From Alkalihalobacillus sp. FSL W8-0930 (GTDB taxonomy: Bacteria > Bacillota > Bacilli > Bacillales > Bacillaceae_D), in the NCBI GenBank assembly GCA_037965595.1, contig CP150183.1, positions 744,001 through 808,000 of the forward strand: a stretch of 64,000 nucleotides of DNA, written 5' to 3'. Positions within the stretch are counted from its first letter, which is position 1. Each line of letters opens with the position of its first letter. The position numbers and the translations under genes are program-made. The notes beneath the pieces are model-generated. The model saw only the letters and a list, made by a program, of their open reading frames with translations, ran no database searches and was not told the origin of the DNA. Shown in pieces: positions 59,375-64,000 of the stretch.

Positions 59375-60637
59375 ATGACAAAAAGAAAGAGATTTATGTG
59401 GCCTGCTGTGATTGGTCTTTCTTTTACTTTAATGGCTTGTGGACCAGATCGAAGTGGGGTTCTGGAACAGTTGCAGCCAGAACCAGCAACAGAAGAGAAT
59501 AAACCAGATTCGTTAAGGGTTTGGGTACACGACACGGAAACGTACCTACAAGCTTACAAAGTAATCGCTGAGCAATTTACAGAAGAAACAGGAATTGAGG
59601 TACAGCTTGTTCCGTTTGGGTTGTTCGATCAATTGGAAGCGATGTCACTCGACGCCCCTTCAGGTAGAGGACCTGACTTGTTTTTTCAACCACATGATAT
59701 GACAGGTAACGCCTATCTTCAAGGAGTGGCTGCAGAGATTGAGTTAACAGATGAACAAAAGGAAGGATACATTGATGGATCGTTAGAAGCGTTGAGTTAC
59801 AACGGAGTTCAAGTAGGGATTCCGGCATCGGTTGAAACATACGCTCTGATGTACAATGCGGATCTAATTCCCGAAGCACCGGAAACGATTGAAGCGCTTG
59901 AGCAAGTTGGCGAGGAATTAACAGATGCATCAAGTGATCAATATGGATTTCTCCTAGAAGCACAAAATGCCTTTTTCGCCTATCCATTTTTGGCGGCTTA
60001 CGGAGGATACTTCTTCGGCGAAGATCAAGGAGTATACGATGTAGAAGATATCGGAATAGCCAATCAAGGTACGGTTCAAGGAACTGAGTTAATCCGCTCC
60101 TGGTATGAAAAAGGATATCTTCCTTCTAACTTAAACGGAGACATTATGAACGGATTGTTCTTACAAGGAAATGTGGGTGCAGTTGTGTCTGGTCCTTGGA
60201 GTATAAATGAGTATCGTAATGCGCTAGGAGATCAATTACGTACAGCTCCACTTCCAATGATTAATGGAGAGAGACTTGAATCCTTCGCCGGAGTAAAGGG
60301 ATGGATGGTGAATGAGTACAGTGAGCATATCAACTGGGCAAAAGAGCTTGCATTGTTTATGACAAGTAAGGAAAGCTCAGAAATTTTCTTTGACTATGCA
60401 CAAGAAATTCCTGCTCGTAGCGACATTGATCTTGAAGATGAGGTCTATGATGCGTTTATTGAGCAGCTAGAGTATGCAACATTTATGCCAAACGTACCAG
60501 CCGTTTCTGCTGTCTGGGAACCACTCGGGGATGCATTAATCTTCATCAGTAATGGCGATGATGCCGAGGAAGTGCTTGTTGAAACACAGGATATGATTGA
60601 AGACGAAATTGAGATCATGGGAGGTGGTGAGGAGTGA
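59375..60637 (+). CDS. mdxE: Maltodextrin-binding lipoprotein (MdxE-like)
   Basis: A protein of 420 residues. Signal peptide with lipobox LMAC (Cys22), a short polar tether, then a two-lobe binding protein of the MalE class. EETGIEVQLVPFG, GRGPDLFFQPHDMTGN and AVVSGPWSINEYR are typical maltose/maltodextrin-binding segments. It captures linear or cyclic glucans for the permeases that follow. AGAGGGGGAAGGG precedes the ATG. Its TGA overlaps the next start. Confidence 0.87.
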   Translation: MTKRKRFMWPAVIGLSFTLMACGPDRSGVLEQLQPEPATEENKPDSLRVWVHDTETYLQAYKVIAEQFTEETGIEVQLVPFGLFDQLEAMSLDAPSGRGPDLFFQPHDMTGNAYLQGVAAEIELTDEQKEGYIDGSLEALSYNGVQVGIPASVETYALMYNADLIPEAPETIEALEQVGEELTDASSDQYGFLLEAQNAFFAYPFLAAYGGYFFGEDQGVYDVEDIGIANQGTVQGTELIRSWYEKGYLPSNLNGDIMNGLFLQGNVGAVVSGPWSINEYRNALGDQLRTAPLPMINGERLESFAGVKGWMVNEYSEHINWAKELALFMTSKESSEIFFDYAQEIPARSDIDLEDEVYDAFIEQLEYATFMPNVPAVSAVWEPLGDALIFISNGDDAEEVLVETQDMIEDEIEIMGGGEE

Positions 60638-61926
60638 AACCAGTTCACAATTCACCTCATATAAAGAATTCAAATTCTATCCGAACAGCGGGATTACTGT
60701 CGATCATACCGGGTTTAGGGCAACTTTATAATAAGCAACGAGTGAAGGGAATCTGTTTCTTTGTGCTAGCCGCAGCCTTTGGGATTGTCTTCTATGACAT
60801 TCTTAACATTGGTTTTTGGGGACTTGCCACACTTGGAACCTTACCAGGGGTTGATGATTCTAGAACGTTAATCGGACAAGGGATCGTAGCTGTATTCCTG
60901 ACCGTGTTTGCAGCTCTCTTTTACATATTAAATATAAGAGATGCGCGCAAGATTGCTAGGAGCAGACAGCAGGGGCATGAGCCTTTAAGTCTAAGAGATG
61001 GATTCAGACACTCTTGGGATAAAAGCTTTCCGTATGTTCTGATTACACCGGGTCTAATCCTGTTGTTTATTGCGGTTATCTTTCCATTACTCTTTATGAT
61101 TGTTCTTGCATTTACGAATTACAACTTATTTAATGCACCCCCAAGAAATGTATTGGATTGGGTAGGGATTCAGAACTTTATCGATCTGGCAACGATCCCA
61201 ATTTGGCGGAATACATTTTTCTCTGTGCTTTCCTGGACCATTGTGTGGACAGCCATTGCGACAACTTCACAAATCGTCCTTGCCATGCTTCTTGCAGTCA
61301 TGGTGAATGACAAGCGGGTTAAATTTAAACGATTGATTCGAACAGTATTGATCTTGCCTTGGGCAGTTCCAAGTTTTGTAACGATCCTAATCTTTGCAGC
61401 GTTATTCAACGACGGCTTTGGCGCCATTAACCGTGACCTCCTAGAACCGTTATTTAATACAACCATTCCGTGGATGACAGATCCATTCTGGGCGAAAATC
61501 GCCTTGATTTTAATCCAGACATGGCTTGGATTCCCGTTTGTGTTTGCTTTATTTACGGGAGTCTTACAAAGCGTATCTGATGACTGGTATGAAGCTGCGG
61601 ACATGGACGGGGCAAGTCGAATTCAAAAGTTTCGTTTTATTACTTTGCCACACGTTTTGTTTGCAACGGCACCATTATTAATCATGCAATATGCAGGGAA
61701 CTTTAATAACTTCAATATTATCTATCTATTTAACGAGGGTGGACCCCCAGTTAGAGGACAAAATGCAGGTGGAACAGATATCCTCATATCCTGGGTTTAC
61801 AGCCTAGCCTTTGAAAACTCTCAGTACAGTATGGCGGCTGCAATCTCAATCATTATTGGTTTAATCGTGGCTGTGTTTGCTATTTTTCAATTTCGTAAAA
61901 GTCGTTCATTTAAGGAAGGGGAGTAA
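60634..61926 (+). CDS. mdxF: Maltodextrin ABC permease (MdxF-like)
   Basis: A protein of 430 residues. It has the N-terminal extension with two helices and a small loop (LLSIIPGLGQLYNKQRVKG) that marks MalF/MdxF in Bacillus, then six core helices and the EAA loop YEAADMDGASRIQKFRFITLP. GTG start overlaps the binding-protein stop. Functions with the next permease; the ATPase is not encoded nearby. Confidence 0.9.
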   Translation: MKPVHNSPHIKNSNSIRTAGLLSIIPGLGQLYNKQRVKGICFFVLAAAFGIVFYDILNIGFWGLATLGTLPGVDDSRTLIGQGIVAVFLTVFAALFYILNIRDARKIARSRQQGHEPLSLRDGFRHSWDKSFPYVLITPGLILLFIAVIFPLLFMIVLAFTNYNLFNAPPRNVLDWVGIQNFIDLATIPIWRNTFFSVLSWTIVWTAIATTSQIVLAMLLAVMVNDKRVKFKRLIRTVLILPWAVPSFVTILIFAALFNDGFGAINRDLLEPLFNTTIPWMTDPFWAKIALILIQTWLGFPFVFALFTGVLQSVSDDWYEAADMDGASRIQKFRFITLPHVLFATAPLLIMQYAGNFNNFNIIYLFNEGGPPVRGQNAGGTDILISWVYSLAFENSQYSMAAAISIIIGLIVAVFAIFQFRKSRSFKEGE

Positions 61927-61931
61927 CGAAT

Positions 61932-62774
61932 ATGAAACAAAAAACAAGATCGCGGATAGAAGTAGGGTTCATCTATCTCTTCATCGCATTTATGTTTGTT
62001 GTCATTGGTTATCCATTGCTATGGACAATCGGACTTTCTTTAAATGAAGGAACCAACCTATATAGCTCAAGCATTATTCCGGAAAACTGGTCTCTTGAGC
62101 ATTACAAATGGCTTTTCTTTGATGAACAAAGTAACTACGTTCAATGGTATAAGAATTCACTCATTGTCGCATTTGCTACATCGATCTCAGCGACGATCAT
62201 CGTTTGTTTAACATCGTATGCTTTTTCAAGATATAAGTTTGTGGGTAGAAAAAATGGCTTGTATTTCTTTTTAGTCCTGCAAATCTTCCCGGTTATTATG
62301 GCGATGGTCGCAATCTACGTTCTCTTAAATACAATTGGACTGCTTAATTCATTGTTTGGATTGGTGTTGATCTATGTAGGCGGGGCCATTCCTATGAACG
62401 CTTTTCTGGTAAAAGGATACTTTGACACGATTCCAAAAGAGCTAGACGAATCCGCCAAGCTAGATGGAGCGGGTCACTTTCGGATCTTCTTTACAATCAT
62501 GCTGCCATTAGCTAAACCAATCCTTGCTGTTGTAGCGTTGTTTAATTTTATGTCTCCATTAATGGACTTTATCCTTCCGCGAATTGTTTTGCGGAGTCCA
62601 GAAAATTATACGTTGGCGCTTGGTTTATTTAACTTTGTAAGTGACCAGTTTGCTAATAACTTTACACGATTCGCGGCGGGAACCGTTTTGATTGCGATTC
62701 CGATTTCGATTGTCTTCTTGTTCTTACAACGATACTTAATTTCAGGCCTTTCCTCTGGAGCAACGAAGGGTTAA
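61932..62774 (+). CDS. mdxG: Maltodextrin ABC permease (MdxG-like)
   Basis: A protein of 280 residues with six helices. The EAA loop reads KELDESAKLDGAGHFRIFFT, and the C-terminus LISGLSSGATKG is the MalG/MdxG hallmark. AAGGGGAG precedes ATG 61932, five bases after the previous stop. Second permease of the maltodextrin importer. Confidence 0.9.
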   Translation: MKQKTRSRIEVGFIYLFIAFMFVVIGYPLLWTIGLSLNEGTNLYSSSIIPENWSLEHYKWLFFDEQSNYVQWYKNSLIVAFATSISATIIVCLTSYAFSRYKFVGRKNGLYFFLVLQIFPVIMAMVAIYVLLNTIGLLNSLFGLVLIYVGGAIPMNAFLVKGYFDTIPKELDESAKLDGAGHFRIFFTIMLPLAKPILAVVALFNFMSPLMDFILPRIVLRSPENYTLALGLFNFVSDQFANNFTRFAAGTVLIAIPISIVFLFLQRYLISGLSSGATKG

Positions 62775-62802
62775 AACGCTTAGAAAATGGGGTTAATAGA
62801 GA

Positions 62803-64000
62803 TGAAAAACCAATGGTGGAAAGAAGCTGTATGCTATCAGATTTATCCGAGAAGTTTTTATGATTCAAATGGAGATGGGATTGGGGATTTACAGGGAGTC
62901 ATCGAGAAACTCGATTACTTAAAATGGATGGGGATTGATGTGATCTGGATGAGTCCTATGTATGATTCACCTAATGATGATAATGGATACGATATACGAG
63001 ACTATAAAGCAATCATGACAGAGTTCGGAACGATGGATGATTTTGATCAATTGCTAGAAGAAGTGCATAAGCGTGATATGAAGATGATCATTGATTTGGT
63101 GATTAATCATACTTCAGATGAGCATGAATGGTTTGTTGAATCAAGATCATCCACCACAAGTGAAAAACGAGATTGGTACATTTGGAGAGACGCAAAAGAG
63201 GATGGATCCGAACCGAATAATTGGGCATCGATCTTTAATGGCTCGGCCTGGGAGTGGGACGAAGAAACAGAGCAATATTACCTCCACATCTTCTCAAAGA
63301 AACAGCCGGACTTAAACTGGGAGAATCCAGACGTACGCCATCAGTTGTACGATACGATGAACTGGTGGCTTGATATGGGAATTGATGGATTTCGGGTAGA
63401 TGCCATTAGTCATATTAAAAAAGTAGAAGGATTACCGGATATACCTAATAAGAGCGAAGCTGAACCTTATATTGAGTCTTTTGATGGGCACATGAATCGT
63501 CCTGGGATTCAAACCTTTTTACAGGAAATGAAGCAACACACACTCGATCAATATGATGTGATGACAGTGGGTGAAGCAAACGGCGTTAGCATGGAGGAAC
63601 CTGACGACGTTCGCGCGTGGGTCGGCGAAGAGGATGGGGTGTTTAACATGGTTTTTCAATTTGAACATCTCGGTCTTTGGAGTAAAGATTCAAGCCAAAC
63701 CCTTGATGTGCAGGCGCTAAAGGAAGCTCTTTCTAAATGGCAATACGGACTTGAAGGAGTTGGCTGGAATGCTCTCTTTATTGAAAATCACGATCAGCCT
63801 CGATCTGTCTCATCATGGGGAAATGATACGAATTATTGGAATGTGTGTGCAAAAGCACTAGGTACACTTTATTTCTTTATGAAAGGCACGCCTTTTATTT
63901 ATCAAGGACAGGAGCTAGGCATGACCAACGTTCAATTCCCATCTATTGATGATTATGATGATGTATCGATGCGTAATTATTATAAGCAAGAGCGGTCAAA
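62803..64000 (+). CDS. malL: Alpha-glucosidase, GH13 (MalL-like), 3' end outside window
   Basis: About 399 residues are present, open to the last base. EAVCYQIYPRSFYDSNGDGIGD starts the barrel in the oligo-1,6-glucosidase manner. DLVINHTSDEH is region I, DGFRVDAISHI carries the nucleophile Asp, and TVGEANG has the acid/base Glu. Region IV reads FIENHDQPRS. The family is usually 550-565 residues, so about 160 are missing. It hydrolyses terminal alpha-1,4/1,6 glucose from maltose, isomaltose and short dextrins taken up by MdxEFG. ATG 62803 follows GGGG by 9 bases. Confidence 0.88.

Noticed and set aside
59577-59987. 136-residue minus-strand ORF opposite the maltodextrin-binding protein gene
   Set aside because: Antisense shadow within a well-defined lipoprotein gene.
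61170-61604. 144-residue minus-strand ORF opposite the MdxF-like gene
   Set aside because: Antisense shadow; no ribosome site and no family features.
1-64000. CRISPR arrays, tRNA or rRNA genes, prophage or transposase genes
   Set aside because: Looked for while reading and none seen; repeats present are the three dispersed elements and the coding repeat only.

Overview
The window is ordinary low-GC Firmicute chromosome. Strong AGGAGG-type ribosome-binding sites, many GTG and TTG starts, a des-desK-desR cold-response operon in the Bacillus subtilis arrangement, CcpA-type cre sites, and nagA/nagB, LplABC-like and Mdx-like genes all point to a Bacillaceae member, probably an environmental Bacillus-like species. 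I cannot name the species. I see no rRNA, tRNA, CRISPR array, phage or transposase gene. Coding is dense and the strand is mostly plus.

Region by region. 1-16700 is mixed housekeeping and accessory content: the tail of a DUF4440-type gene, an MMPL exporter under a twin palindromic operator, an Old Yellow Enzyme homologue, a YfkO-like nitroreductase, a YgaJ-like peptidase, an SDR, a membrane serine hydrolase, a methyltransferase, GNAT, HXXEE and zinc-ribbon small proteins, a 1162-residue polytopic protein, a Nudix hydrolase, an NT5C nucleotidase, a VOC protein and a YesL-like protein. 16800-37439 is a 20-kb glycan-utilisation locus: an LplBCA-like ABC importer without its own ATPase, two GH29 fucosidases, GH38 and GH125 alpha-mannosidases, a GH3 enzyme, a membrane AraC-type regulator, and a cassette of two TIM-barrel sugar isomerase/epimerase paralogues interleaved with three Gfo/Idh/MocA-type genes, one of them degenerate. 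None of the hydrolases has a signal peptide, so oligosaccharides are probably imported and taken apart in the cytoplasm. 37587-42302 holds a second serine hydrolase, small hypothetical proteins, an MpsC/DUF2294 protein, an apparently inactive M50-like membrane protein with an acidic repeat tail, a GNAT and a DUF1272 protein. 42423-45221 is des-desK-desR. 45227-48781 is N-acetylglucosamine use (nagB, nagA and a divergent PTS IICB gene). 49135-56465 is another mixed set (D-malate/tartrate dehydrogenase-like, LOG, GrpB, nitronate monooxygenase, a TraB/ChaN-like unknown, HAD, GNAT, an XRE/membrane pair, a MerR-TipAS regulator). 56521-57294 is an SDR. 57391-64000 is a maltodextrin locus: a divergent GH13 enzyme, an MdxEFG-like transporter and a malL-type glucosidase cut by the window end.

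The most interesting points are: (1) the isomerase/dehydrogenase cassette inside the mannose/fucose glycan locus, which resembles the parts list of oxidation-elimination glycoside cleavage and includes a Gfo/Idh homologue that has lost its EKP lysine; (2) an M50-fold protein whose HExxH motif reads RESGY; (3) three copies of a dispersed intergenic repeat with an 18-bp terminal inverted repeat and a shared inner hairpin, each directly behind a stop codon; (4) two short leader-like ORFs with strong Shine-Dalgarno sites in front of the two beta-lactamase-fold genes; and (5) a set of legible operators (a twin TTATCA-type palindrome, a DesR-like dyad, a MerR 19-bp-spacer promoter, cre sites and a LacI-type palindrome). 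All functional calls come from reading translations and motifs by eye; no database search was run.
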